This document shows positions 52,307-61,418 of a stretch of DNA of 64,000 bases, one piece after another (the first letter of the stretch is position 1; every line of letters starts with the position of its first letter). The stretch comes from Lachnospiraceae bacterium (GTDB taxonomy: Bacteria; Bacillota; Clostridia; Lachnospirales; Lachnospiraceae): the NCBI GenBank assembly GCA_900199595.1, contig FZRB01000017.1:1-64000 (forward strand). The letters are read 5' to 3'. Made by a program: the position numbers and the translations under genes. Below the pieces are notes generated by a model. The model had not been told where the DNA came from. It saw only the letters and a program-made list of their open reading frames with translations, and made no database searches.

Positions 52307-55300
52307 GGGCCAGCAGGAAGTGCTGGATAGTATAAATGATAAACAGAATATACTTGTTTCTGCAGCTGCCGGCTCCGGAAAGACAGCTGTTCTTGTGGAG
52401 CGTATCATAAGAACCGTTCTGGAAGGGAAGGCTGATATAGATGAAATCCTTGTGGTTACATTTACCAGGGCAGCTGCCTCACAAATGAGAGCTAAAATAA
52501 TAGATGCGCTGGAAAAAGCGGTATCCGAAAAACCGGAAAGTGATCTGGCAAAACAGCTGATGCTGGCAGAGACAGCGGATATAATGACCATAGACAGCTT
52601 CTGTCATAAGATTGTGAAGGAAAACTTCCAGATAGCCGGAGTGGATCCCGCATTTGACATCTATGATAAAGAAGAAATAGTTCTTCTCACTGAGGATGTG
52701 CTGGATGAGGTAATGGATGAACATTATAAAAATGACGAATCCTTCAGACATCTTGCCAGATTTCTTATGAAGAAGAATCTGAATGATGAATCCTTAAGAG
52801 AATACATACTTAATATATTCAGGGTTTCCGAAAGCTTTGCCGATCCCGTGAAATGGCTTTTAGGAGCAAAAGAAGAAGTAAAGCAGCTGAAGGAAACCGG
52901 AAGCACAAAATGGATTGAAGATTACAGGAGTTATATAAGGACTCTTGCTGAAGGTTATTATGAGTTTTTAATGAGGCGGGCTGACGGTGCAATGGAGAAG
53001 ATAGCTCCGGTCAATTCCGGTACAGCTGAGAAGCTCTATGAAATGTATGTTTCGGATGCTATGATAATGAGAACTATATCTGAGCAGGGGACATCAGGGG
53101 ATATGGCAAAGGCAGTTCCGGAGAAATGGACACCTAATTTTCCAAGAAAACCTGTGTCAGAGGTTCTGGGTGATGACGAGATGAAGGAACTCGCTGATGA
53201 AAGGGATAAGATAAAGCAGTCGGTTAAGTCTATCTACAGTGAGGAGAACCTTCTTAAGGAGATAGAGTCATCGGCTGAATATGTGTCATGTCTTGTAAAT
53301 GTGGTTCTGGAATTCAGAGAGGCACTGCTAAAGGAAAAACAGCTGCAGGGTAAATATGAATTCAGTGATATCAGTCACGCAGCCTACAGAGTTCTTTTTG
53401 ATACAGAGAAGGGGATGCCTACCGATACAGGAATAAGGATGGCAGAGATATATAAATATATTTATATAGACGAGTATCAGGATAGTAATGACCTTCAGGA
53501 AAATATAATAAATGCTGTTGCCAGAAGAGACGAAGAAGGAAATATAAATAACGTTTTCATGGTTGGTGATATAAAACAGAGTATCTATCGATTCCGTCTG
53601 GCAAGACCGGATCTTTTTGCCGAGAAGGCTGAAAGATACAGCGGTGGAGAAGGGGGAAGACTTATTACTCTTAACATGAATTACCGTTCAAGAAGAGAAG
53701 TTCTTGAGGCTTCAAATTACATCTTCAGGGAACTGATGAGCAAGAACTTCGGCGGTATAGAATATGATGAGGCAGCTGAGCTTCATACTCCTGATATAGA
53801 TGCATATAACGAAAGCTTTCCTGTGTCTGAAGAGGAAATATCCGGGAAACCGGAGCTTATTATGATTAATACAGAGAAGGATGAAGATACAGAAGAAGAT
53901 ATAGAACTTTCGAATGAAGAGCAGGAAGCGGCAGTTATCGGAAAAAGAATTCTGGAACTTGTATATGGTGATAAGGAAAATCATAAAGAGCCATTAATGG
54001 TAAAAAATGAAAACTATAATCCAAAAAGACCGGTAAGTGAGCATAACTCTGTTTATAGGCCGGTAAGGTTCGGCGATATAGTAATATTGCAGCGTAAGGT
54101 TCGTGGTTCCTCCGGTATGCTAAGAGTTTATGAGCAGATGGGTATACCTGTTACTGTAGAGGATAGCAGTGGATATTTTGATGCTATGGAAGTTGTAACT
54201 ATGCTCTCACTGCTCAGAGTTATAGACAATATCCAGCAGGATATCCCGTTAGCATCAGTGCTGCTTTCAGGAATGGGGGGTTTCAGTGATGATGAGCTGG
54301 CACTTATCGTAAGTCTTTCTGAGGATAAATACATCAGTCTGGCGGATAAAATGGTTGCATTTGAGGAAGGCTATCTTGGAAATGATTCAGAAGCAGGAAG
54401 AGTAGCTGAAAAGATACAAAGAATAAGAAATCTGATAGATGGATGGTCAAAGCTCAGACCATATATTTCCATAGCACAGCTCCTGGATAGGATAATTGCA
54501 GATACAGGCTATGATGAATATATAGCTGCTATGCCTGACGGAGAAAAGAGAGTTGCCAATCTGAAGAATCTCAAGATCAGGGCAAATCATTTTGAGTCAG
54601 TCAGAAATAACGGTCTGCTGGATTTCCTAAATTATATAAATAAATGTCAGATACATAATATAGACTTCGGAGAAGCATCTCTCTCAGAACGGATGGGTGA
54701 TTCAGTAACTATTATGTCCATCCATAAGAGTAAGGGACTGGAATTCCCTGTTGTTTTTGTGTCCAGGCTTGGACAGAAATTCAGATTAAGAGAGATGTCT
54801 GAAAATGTTGTCGTCGACAATGATTATTATATAGCAATGAATAAATATTATTATGTCGGTGACAGAATCATGGTCAAAAGAAACAGCCTAAAGAAAGATG
54901 TGGTCAAGCTCCTTTCGGAGAAGGAGATAAAAACTGAAGAGGTGAGACTTCTTTATGTTGCCATGACAAGAGCAAAGGAAAAGCTGATAATGACAGGCTG
55001 TTATTCCAAATCTGTCCCTGCCATGCCGCTGACCTGCAGTAGCATGATGGACTATATCAGATATGCCATGTCTCAGAAAACACCTGATGCATATCTGGAG
55101 GTCAGAAATCTGTCCATGTACGAGGTTGAAAGTAAATTCAAGAAATTATATATCAAGAAAAGCATCGACTACGGAGAGGATATGATAAGACTTCTTGAGC
55201 TGTTGGATAAGGAATCCGAGAAAGTAGAGTCTGCTGATCCTTACAGCTTTGTATATCCGTACGAAGAGCTGACCAGAGTTGGAGCCAAGATGTCTGTTTC

Positions 55301-56042
55301 TGATATAAAGCATAGTGAGATGGAGAAGAACCTTTCTCTCATAGATAATGCTGAAGCATATAATTTACCGAATGAAACTGAGCTAGAAACCAGTGATATA
55401 CCGGCAGAAGCAGCTTCAACTGACAGCATGGAAGAAATGAGAAAGAGAGCTGCCCAGAGAGGTACCATCATACATTCACTTTTTGAAAAGCTGGATTATA
55501 ACAGAGTTACTTCAAAAGAGACTCTTCAGGATGAACTTAAGAGAGTGCTTTCGGGAAAAGGATATACTGATGAGGATAGAGGACTGATAAATGTGAAGAG
55601 GCTTTCCGGTTTCTTTAGTGATTCAGATGCTTCCCTTTTCAGCAGAATGAAAAAAGCAGCTTTATCGGATAAGCTCTTCAGAGAGCAGCAGTTTATAGTA
55701 GGTCTCACTAATTCAGAGATACCAGGAAGAAACCTGCATAGTGAAGATAGAGTTGAGGGTTCGGAGAAATCAGATGAAGATCTGACTGTAGTTCAGGGAA
55801 TTATAGATGCATATTTCTATGAAAAAGATGAGAACGATGAGGAAAATATTATTCTTGTAGACTATAAAACCGATAACGTAAAGGACGGTAAAGAACTTCT
55901 GGACAGATATGCTTCGCAGATGTACCTATATGCACTTACACTGGAGAAACTGACCGGAAAAACGGTAAAGGATGTAATCCTGTATTCCACAAGATTTGGT
56001 GAAGTGCATTATCCTGAGTGGAGAGAATATAACACTAAGTAG
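52290..56042 (+). CDS. addA: ATP-dependent helicase/nuclease subunit A
   Basis: This 1,250-residue protein is a UvrD-family helicase with a C-terminal nuclease. Motif I is SAAAGSGKTAVLVERI (about 23-38), motif Ia TFTRAAASQMR, motif II YIYIDEYQDSNDLQ (about 390), motif III GDIKQSIYRFRLARPDLF, motif V/VI SIHKSKGLEFPVVF and LLYVAMTRAKEKL. The nuclease site is in VQGIIDAYF and IILVDYKTDN (about 1168-1193). All residues needed for translocation and cutting are present. Translation from ATG 52290 is coupled to addB by overlap. Confidence 0.97.
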   Translation: MPQWNKGQQEVLDSINDKQNILVSAAAGSGKTAVLVERIIRTVLEGKADIDEILVVTFTRAAASQMRAKIIDALEKAVSEKPESDLAKQLMLAETADIMTIDSFCHKIVKENFQIAGVDPAFDIYDKEEIVLLTEDVLDEVMDEHYKNDESFRHLARFLMKKNLNDESLREYILNIFRVSESFADPVKWLLGAKEEVKQLKETGSTKWIEDYRSYIRTLAEGYYEFLMRRADGAMEKIAPVNSGTAEKLYEMYVSDAMIMRTISEQGTSGDMAKAVPEKWTPNFPRKPVSEVLGDDEMKELADERDKIKQSVKSIYSEENLLKEIESSAEYVSCLVNVVLEFREALLKEKQLQGKYEFSDISHAAYRVLFDTEKGMPTDTGIRMAEIYKYIYIDEYQDSNDLQENIINAVARRDEEGNINNVFMVGDIKQSIYRFRLARPDLFAEKAERYSGGEGGRLITLNMNYRSRREVLEASNYIFRELMSKNFGGIEYDEAAELHTPDIDAYNESFPVSEEEISGKPELIMINTEKDEDTEEDIELSNEEQEAAVIGKRILELVYGDKENHKEPLMVKNENYNPKRPVSEHNSVYRPVRFGDIVILQRKVRGSSGMLRVYEQMGIPVTVEDSSGYFDAMEVVTMLSLLRVIDNIQQDIPLASVLLSGMGGFSDDELALIVSLSEDKYISLADKMVAFEEGYLGNDSEAGRVAEKIQRIRNLIDGWSKLRPYISIAQLLDRIIADTGYDEYIAAMPDGEKRVANLKNLKIRANHFESVRNNGLLDFLNYINKCQIHNIDFGEASLSERMGDSVTIMSIHKSKGLEFPVVFVSRLGQKFRLREMSENVVVDNDYYIAMNKYYYVGDRIMVKRNSLKKDVVKLLSEKEIKTEEVRLLYVAMTRAKEKLIMTGCYSKSVPAMPLTCSSMMDYIRYAMSQKTPDAYLEVRNLSMYEVESKFKKLYIKKSIDYGEDMIRLLELLDKESEKVESADPYSFVYPYEELTRVGAKMSVSDIKHSEMEKNLSLIDNAEAYNLPNETELETSDIPAEAASTDSMEEMRKRAAQRGTIIHSLFEKLDYNRVTSKETLQDELKRVLSGKGYTDEDRGLINVKRLSGFFSDSDASLFSRMKKAALSDKLFREQQFIVGLTNSEIPGRNLHSEDRVEGSEKSDEDLTVVQGIIDAYFYEKDENDEENIILVDYKTDNVKDGKELLDRYASQMYLYALTLEKLTGKTVKDVILYSTRFGEVHYPEWREYNTK

Positions 56043-56142
56043 CTGTCATTTAATATAGCATTACTATTGTTGCGCCTTTGTTATGCCTTTGTTGCTAAGA
56101 TGTGAGTGTAAATGTAGATAAGATTCATGAGAGGATTTTGCC

Positions 56143-58467
56143 ATGAGTGAAAAGAATCAGGTTACAAAAAGAAAAGAAACATACAGAAGTGCAATAAAGA
56201 AGGTTAAGTCGGACAGGGAGCTGTATGATGCATTCAGCAAGCTTAACAGAGCTATTCCGCAGAGAAAGAGAACGACTCCTCTGGAAGAAGAGGATTTAAC
56301 AAAAATGTATAATGCTTACGCAGCCACCATCAATACGCTTAATAATAAGATGGAGTCTTTGTCAGATAATATGTCGAAGCTGAATCTTACGGGTAAGAAG
56401 CTTATATCAACCCGAAAAAAGATGCAGAATCAGCTGGATTATTATACAAAGCTGCGTAAAACGCTCAGTAAGGACCTTAAGGCAGTGAGTGCCTGTAAAA
56501 AGCTTAATCTTGAGCCTAGACCGAATATTACCCAGTTCTACGAAAGTGCCCGCTCTGAGAAGCTGGAATACGACCTGAGAAAAGCAAAGAAGTATGGTGG
56601 TGGAACCAGTACAAGATATAGAATTACCACCCCTGAAAAGGATGGTTTCTTTACTGTGTCAAAAAAGGGGCTTTCTGTAAGTAAGAAGAAGGATGCGGTT
56701 ATTGATGAGATAAATAAAAAATATGGTAATAAATCGATTTTTAATACCCAGAACAAAAAGCAGATGGCTGCTCTTGCCGAACTGCTGCTTAAGGATGAGA
56801 AAATTGAGGATAAAATTCATGATGGTTTTGATGAATATGTTACCAGGGCATCTTTCAGAAGTACACGAAGAGATGTAAAAGAAGAACTAATTGAGGTCGT
56901 GAATAAAGCAAAGGATGAAGAAACAATATCACCTGAAACAGCAAAGTTTCTATCGGATATGATACAAGAAATAAAGCCCGGTGAGATAATATCTCTTCTT
57001 GAATATATGCAGGAAGCTGACAGGATAGATAGTACAAAAGATATAAATAATAAATTGGGTGTCAATTCAAGTTCAAAGCTGGATAAGCGTAACAGCGCTA
57101 TGTCTATGGTTGCAGACCTTATAGGCTGTAAGGGACTGATCGCGCCTGCATCTACCCTGCAGGTAAAGGATCCTGAAACCGGTAAGATAATTAGTGGTAC
57201 TCTGATGGAGCATGCTGAAGGAATTGACAGAGATAGTGATAAAATAGAAGATATGGAAAAGTTCAACCAGCTGACTCCTGAAAAGATACAGAATAGTCTT
57301 TCACTTAAAAAGGATATAGCAAATTTACAGATTTTGGACTGGTTATGTGGCAATCCTGACAGACATTTTCATAATATTTTCTACAAATTCGATGAAGCAG
57401 GAAATATTACCGGAGTAGTTGGTATAGATAATGATCTTTCCTTTGGTTCTAAGGATCACTTCCTGGAGAATGATGGTATATCATTGGAAAACATGAGTGT
57501 AATTACAAAGGAAACTGCTGACAGAATTATGAGTATGAGCAAAGAAGAGTTTAAAAATATGCTCTTCGGCTATGATCTCTCAACAGAAGAGGTAAACAAG
57601 TCTTTGGAAAGACTGGATATGCTCAAAGAAAAGATTGAAAATGATATGGAATACTATAAAGATATGCCATTGGGGTATGTTGAGGATGGCAGAATCAGAA
57701 TAATGGACGATGAACAGCTTGCTGCGGCTTCATTTTATGGAGATCTTGCAGGAGGAAAGAGAATGGGGACTATGGAGGGAGATATCCAGGGACGAAATGA
57801 TAAAAATCTCTTTGCTTCTGTAGGTGAAGTGGGAAAAGTAGCAAATGGAATCTATCTAAGTATGCAGGTAGCAAAAGAAGGAATATATAAGAATAATAAT
57901 AGTGTTATTGCTAATGCTGTTATCATTGAAAAACAGATAGATGCCATGGAAGCTTCAGAGAGAAAAACACATAATGGTCACCAGCCGTTCAAGGATATGA
58001 TTGCCGCACTTAAAAGCTGTAAAGAAGGATATAAATTTGTAGAAAACGGACTTGCGAAACCGAAGTATAATGGTGGAGTAACTATAAGTGAAGATAATAT
58101 AAATATATATAAATCAGTACTTGAAGATGCTCTAAAGAAATGTAACAGTTATCTGGAAACCAAAGATGAGAAGAAAATCATGAAGCTGTCAAAAAGCAGC
58201 AATGGTTATGAACGTTATATGCTTGCAAAAGAAGCAAGAGATGGTATAACTCAAACTCTTGAAACTCTTGGCGAAATGATTGAGAAAAAGGATGTCATTT
58301 ATGATCTTGAGATTCGATTTGAAGGTCATAAGGTTACCTGTAATAAACAGATAGATGTCATAAATAAAAAAGATAAAGAACGTAAAGCCGGTCTTGCAGC
58401 TCAGGCAGAAGATATAAAGATCAACCGTATGGAGGTGGAAAACCGCCAGAGCCAGCTCGGACTTTAA
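56143..58467 (+). CDS. Large putative atypical kinase (HipA/PI4K-like catalytic loop), function unknown
   Basis: This 774-residue protein has a coiled-coil N-terminus (about 50-130), a lysine-rich stretch and a central segment that looks like the active site of HipA/PI3-PI4-kinase-fold enzymes. It contains LQILDWLCGNPDRHFHN (catalytic loop with Asp in GNPDRH, about 404) followed by VGIDNDLSFG (metal Asp, about 427-430). Upstream, a hinge-like SGTLMEHAEGID and a helix RNSAMSMVADLIGC fit the N-lobe. The C-terminal 270 residues are helical with no known domain. No signal peptide or membrane segment is seen. It follows addA after 100 bases, with GAGAGG upstream of its ATG. A protein- or lipid-kinase role is inference; it is not a recognisable HipA toxin because no HipB-like gene is adjacent. 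Confidence 0.6.
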   Translation: MSEKNQVTKRKETYRSAIKKVKSDRELYDAFSKLNRAIPQRKRTTPLEEEDLTKMYNAYAATINTLNNKMESLSDNMSKLNLTGKKLISTRKKMQNQLDYYTKLRKTLSKDLKAVSACKKLNLEPRPNITQFYESARSEKLEYDLRKAKKYGGGTSTRYRITTPEKDGFFTVSKKGLSVSKKKDAVIDEINKKYGNKSIFNTQNKKQMAALAELLLKDEKIEDKIHDGFDEYVTRASFRSTRRDVKEELIEVVNKAKDEETISPETAKFLSDMIQEIKPGEIISLLEYMQEADRIDSTKDINNKLGVNSSSKLDKRNSAMSMVADLIGCKGLIAPASTLQVKDPETGKIISGTLMEHAEGIDRDSDKIEDMEKFNQLTPEKIQNSLSLKKDIANLQILDWLCGNPDRHFHNIFYKFDEAGNITGVVGIDNDLSFGSKDHFLENDGISLENMSVITKETADRIMSMSKEEFKNMLFGYDLSTEEVNKSLERLDMLKEKIENDMEYYKDMPLGYVEDGRIRIMDDEQLAAASFYGDLAGGKRMGTMEGDIQGRNDKNLFASVGEVGKVANGIYLSMQVAKEGIYKNNNSVIANAVIIEKQIDAMEASERKTHNGHQPFKDMIAALKSCKEGYKFVENGLAKPKYNGGVTISEDNINIYKSVLEDALKKCNSYLETKDEKKIMKLSKSSNGYERYMLAKEARDGITQTLETLGEMIEKKDVIYDLEIRFEGHKVTCNKQIDVINKKDKERKAGLAAQAEDIKINRMEVENRQSQLGL

Positions 58468-58473
58468 AATATA

Positions 58474-58502
58474 TGGCACTATTCAGCCTTTGATGTTAAA
58501 AT
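58474..58502 (+). promoter_or_regulatory. Shared promoter-like motif, copy 3
   Basis: TGGCAC (58474-58479), a 17-base spacer ending CTTTGATGT, and TAAAAT (58497-58502), 46 bases before the LppM-like lipoprotein gene. It matches the copies at 44237 and 48676. Confidence 0.55.
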
Positions 58503-58547
58503 GTACATGTTACCGGTGTAAAAGTGATTTACGAGGGGAGACTATGA

Positions 58548-59519
58548 ATGAAAAAGATCAAATTATTAGTAGTGATGATGATTTGTATATTCTGTATTAC
58601 AGGATGTATGAGATTTAATACTACTATTGAGGTTAAGAGTAATGGTAAGGTAGATGTTTCCATGCTTTTAGCTGCAAAGAGTGAGGATGGAACCGAGGAG
58701 GATACATCAACTTCCTTTGAAGAGCTGGAAAAAGAAGGCTGGGTATGTGAGAATTATAAAGAAGATAATTATTATGGCGTAATATGCAAAAAGAAAGATA
58801 TTGATCTTGAAAATCTTGCTGAGCAGATGGGTGCTACTGAAGAAGACACCATGATAATGGACAGTAATGATTTTAAGATAACTAAGAATGGTTTTGTATA
58901 TTCATTTGATTGGGAGTATGCAGGGTCTGACGAGGATGAAGGCTCTGAATACGCTAAGAGCATAAAAGATGAAGGTGGATACATGACCTTTACTCTGAAG
59001 GTTCCTGTGAAGGCAAAGAGCAGTAATGCAACTACTGTTTCAGATGGTGGAAGAACACTTGAATGGGATCTTCTGGCACTTAAGCCGGACGAAGGAATTC
59101 ATGCTGAGTTTGTTCTTATAAACTGGCCGCTTATAATCGGAATCATTATTGCAGTTCTGATAATAATTGGTGTGGTAATTGCTATAATTGTAGCTGCAAA
59201 CAACAAAAATAATAATATTCCAATGCAGCCGCCAATGAATCAGTATGGACAGCAGCCAATGGATCAGTACGGCGCAATGCAGCCACCGATGGATCAGTAT
59301 GGACAGCAGCCAATGAATCAGTACGGCGCAATGCAGCCACCGATGGATCAGTATGGACAGCAGCCAACGGTACAGCCGGAGCAGCCGCAGTATCAGCAAC
59401 CACCGGTACAGCCACAGCAGCCGCAGTACCAGCAACCACCGGTACAGCCACAGCAGCCACAGTACCAGCAGCCGGTACCACCGCAGAATGACGATGATAC
59501 ATTTCAGCCGTATCAGTAG
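58548..59519 (+). CDS. LppM-like lipoprotein with membrane anchor and Gln/Pro-rich tail
   Basis: This 323-residue protein has a lipoprotein signal peptide (LVVMMICIFCITGC, lipobox ITGC, Cys about 20), then a domain starting MRFNTTIEVKSNGKVDVSM that resembles LppM-type folds found in Actinobacteria and Clostridia. A membrane segment (about 195-220, WPLIIGIIIAVLIIIGVVIAIIVA) follows and a tail of about 100 residues with PMNQYGQQPMDQYGAMQPP and QPQYQQPPVQPQ repeats ends the protein. The order places the LppM-like domain outside and the repeat tail inside the cell. Function is unknown. An IS1182-type element begins 33 bases after the stop. Confidence 0.8.
   Translation: MKKIKLLVVMMICIFCITGCMRFNTTIEVKSNGKVDVSMLLAAKSEDGTEEDTSTSFEELEKEGWVCENYKEDNYYGVICKKKDIDLENLAEQMGATEEDTMIMDSNDFKITKNGFVYSFDWEYAGSDEDEGSEYAKSIKDEGGYMTFTLKVPVKAKSSNATTVSDGGRTLEWDLLALKPDEGIHAEFVLINWPLIIGIIIAVLIIIGVVIAIIVAANNKNNNIPMQPPMNQYGQQPMDQYGAMQPPMDQYGQQPMNQYGAMQPPMDQYGQQPTVQPEQPQYQQPPVQPQQPQYQQPPVQPQQPQYQQPVPPQNDDDTFQPYQ
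59221..59480 (+). repeat. In-frame 60-bp and 42-bp repeats in the lipoprotein tail
   Basis: A 60-base unit coding about 20 residues (with QPMDQYG and GAMQPP) occurs about 2.4 times at 59221-59365. A unit coding QPQYQQPPVQPQ follows three times at 59380-59480. Copy-number variation by slippage is likely. Confidence 0.85.
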
Positions 59520-59552
59520 AAAAGATTTTTAGACCTTGGTATTATGATATAA

Positions 59553-61391
59553 GGGGCTGTAAAAAAACGGCCATAAAATAAGGATGGAATCACCGCAAGG
59601 TGGTTTCATCCTTATTTTTTACTTGAGCTACTGTTCCAACCTGTATATTTACTATTTTTTGCAGACATTAACTAGACCTGCTGTTCAACAGGCTGTTTTT
59701 GTGTTTATTATATAGGCCTCATTATGCTACTAATGCTTCCCGATGCTTCTTATTATGATATTTATATAGATTGAAACCACACGATATTAGTGTTAGTTCT
59801 AATATTACAGCTTCTTTGCCTCTCCTGAAGAGACGTTTATAAGATCTGTCCCATTTAATTATTCCAAACGCGCCTTCAGCCTGTATGCTCCTATTCATAC
59901 ACAACAATGCGCCATGAATGGATTCTAGATTGTTTATTACTTCATGGTGAATTGATGTTAGCTCTTGGTTCATACGAATCGTTCTGTTTCCTGAAGCCCT
60001 TTTACAACATTCATTTTTATGCGGGCAGCCTTCACAATTTTCACACTCATATATTTCTTCTGTTCGGCCGTATTTGTTTCCTTTAACAGGCTTACTATAT
60101 TTAAAAATGAATTTCTTTCCATTCGGGCAGATCAGATTACCATCTTCATCCATCTGAAAATTTACTGCTCTATAAGGATCATTGTGATATTTATCATCTT
60201 TTGTTTCTTTTTCGAACATAGTAAATTTCATATATTTTTCCATACCATGTTCTTTACAATACAGGTAATTATTGTATGAACCATATCCTGCATCTGCTAC
60301 TGGATATTTAGGATAATGCCCGTATGTAGCATTAAATTTTTCCATAAGTGGAACAAAACATTCCATGTCTGATGCATACGGCTTAACATCTACAGTTGCT
60401 ATATATTCATCACAAATAGCCGCCTGAAGATTATATGCCGGTAGTAACTGGTCATTCCCCATGTAATCACATTTAATTCGCATAAATGTTGCATCATGAT
60501 CAGTTTTTGAATAACTATTTCTGTGATCTCCACATATTTGTATATGGTTTGCGTATGCTTTGAGTCTGTTTTTGTATTCTTCTAGTTTTTGATATCTCCG
60601 TTGTTCTGGGCTTTTACGATTTCCTCGTCCACAGACAAACTGCGCTGGCTGAATACCAGTTACCTTTTGATATTGAATCAAAATATTTTCAAGATACTCA
60701 ATCGCATAAGTTTCTCGCTTTTCGATTTTTATTCCCTGAAATGAAAGCGTCTCATTTATTTCATCAATAAGAACAGAAACTTTCTCAAATACCTTGTCTC
60801 GATTTGTAGTACATGACTTCTTCCAAAACCATGTATAGCGATTCGCATTCGCTTCAATTTTAGTTCCGTCAATATATGTATGATTCAAATCAACATTTTC
60901 TGCTTCGAAAATGTACCTGTTGATGTCAGTAAATATCTGCTCAATAGAAGTGGTTAATTCATTACGAATAACATTGCCAAATGTGGCGAATGATGGTGCT
61001 TTCATGCCATCAAGAAGATACATGAACCTGATGTCAGTTCGACAGAGTTTTTTGAGATTTCTCAAGGAACTGATTCCATGTTCCATAAAAGCAAAGAGTA
61101 TAACCTTAAGTAGTTTCTGGACATCACATTTGGGACGACCTGTTTTGCAGCCTTTCTCTACAAAATATTTGGATAGGTCAATGTGATCCATCACCTCACA
61201 GAAAGTGTATACCGGGTCAGAAATATCAATTAGTTTTTCGATTTCTAGTGGCAATTTAAGCTGACGGAGTGTATAATTACCACTGGTATTATTATTTGTT
61301 AGCATAATTAATTATACCAAAAAATCGCTTAAACCTCACGGTCTAAGCGATTTTTTTTGCTTCTTTTTCAGGGGACTTTTTTTACAGCCCC
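59553..61391 (-). mobile_element. Complete IS1182-family insertion sequence
   Basis: The element is 1,839 bp and bounded by perfect 15-bp inverted repeats, GGGGCTGTAAAAAAA at 59553-59567 and its complement at 61377-61391. It carries one transposase gene on the reverse strand. Terminator-like hairpins sit just inside each end: AATAAGGATG/CATCCTTATT (59577-59616, T tail) and AAAATCGCTTA/TAAGCGATTTT (61321-61354, eight T). They would shield the transposase from outside transcription. No clear target duplication was found (flanks ATAA and AATT). It separates two lipoprotein genes and interrupts neither reading frame. Confidence 0.92.
59722..61305 (-). CDS. IS1182 family transposase
   Basis: This 527-residue transposase is apparently full length. 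It shows an N-terminal DUF772-type domain (YFVEKGCKTGRPKCDVQKLLKV, then GISSLRNLKKLCRTDIRFMYL), DDE catalytic residues in YIDGTKIEANANRYTW (D1, about 147), VADAGYGSYNNY (D2, about 338) and QAEGAFGIIKWDR (E, about 483), and a cysteine cluster CENCEGCPHKNECCKRA that suggests a zinc site. No frameshift or stop is seen, so the element may be active. The ATG at 61305 has no clear ribosome site, as is common for such genes. Confidence 0.95.
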   Translation of the reverse strand: MLTNNNTSGNYTLRQLKLPLEIEKLIDISDPVYTFCEVMDHIDLSKYFVEKGCKTGRPKCDVQKLLKVILFAFMEHGISSLRNLKKLCRTDIRFMYLLDGMKAPSFATFGNVIRNELTTSIEQIFTDINRYIFEAENVDLNHTYIDGTKIEANANRYTWFWKKSCTTNRDKVFEKVSVLIDEINETLSFQGIKIEKRETYAIEYLENILIQYQKVTGIQPAQFVCGRGNRKSPEQRRYQKLEEYKNRLKAYANHIQICGDHRNSYSKTDHDATFMRIKCDYMGNDQLLPAYNLQAAICDEYIATVDVKPYASDMECFVPLMEKFNATYGHYPKYPVADAGYGSYNNYLYCKEHGMEKYMKFTMFEKETKDDKYHNDPYRAVNFQMDEDGNLICPNGKKFIFKYSKPVKGNKYGRTEEIYECENCEGCPHKNECCKRASGNRTIRMNQELTSIHHEVINNLESIHGALLCMNRSIQAEGAFGIIKWDRSYKRLFRRGKEAVILELTLISCGFNLYKYHNKKHREALVA

Positions 61392-61418
61392 AATTAAATA
61401 TAAGGAGATATTGACATT

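Noticed and set aside
56143-58467. HipBA toxin-antitoxin pair
   Set aside because: The protein is far longer than HipA, lacks other HipA motifs and has no small DNA-binding gene beside it.
58474-58502. Sigma-54 promoter (TGGCAC)
   Set aside because: TGGCAC resembles a -24 element, but the required GC at -12 is one base off, and the related copies at 44237 and 48676 read TAGCAC.
59040-59502. Reverse-strand frames over the lipoprotein Gln/Pro tail
   Set aside because: By-products of the tandem repeats; low complexity and no start signals.
59553-61391. Target-site duplication of the IS1182 element
   Set aside because: The flanking bases (ATAA and AATT) do not match; ATATAA near both ends is not adjacent on the right.
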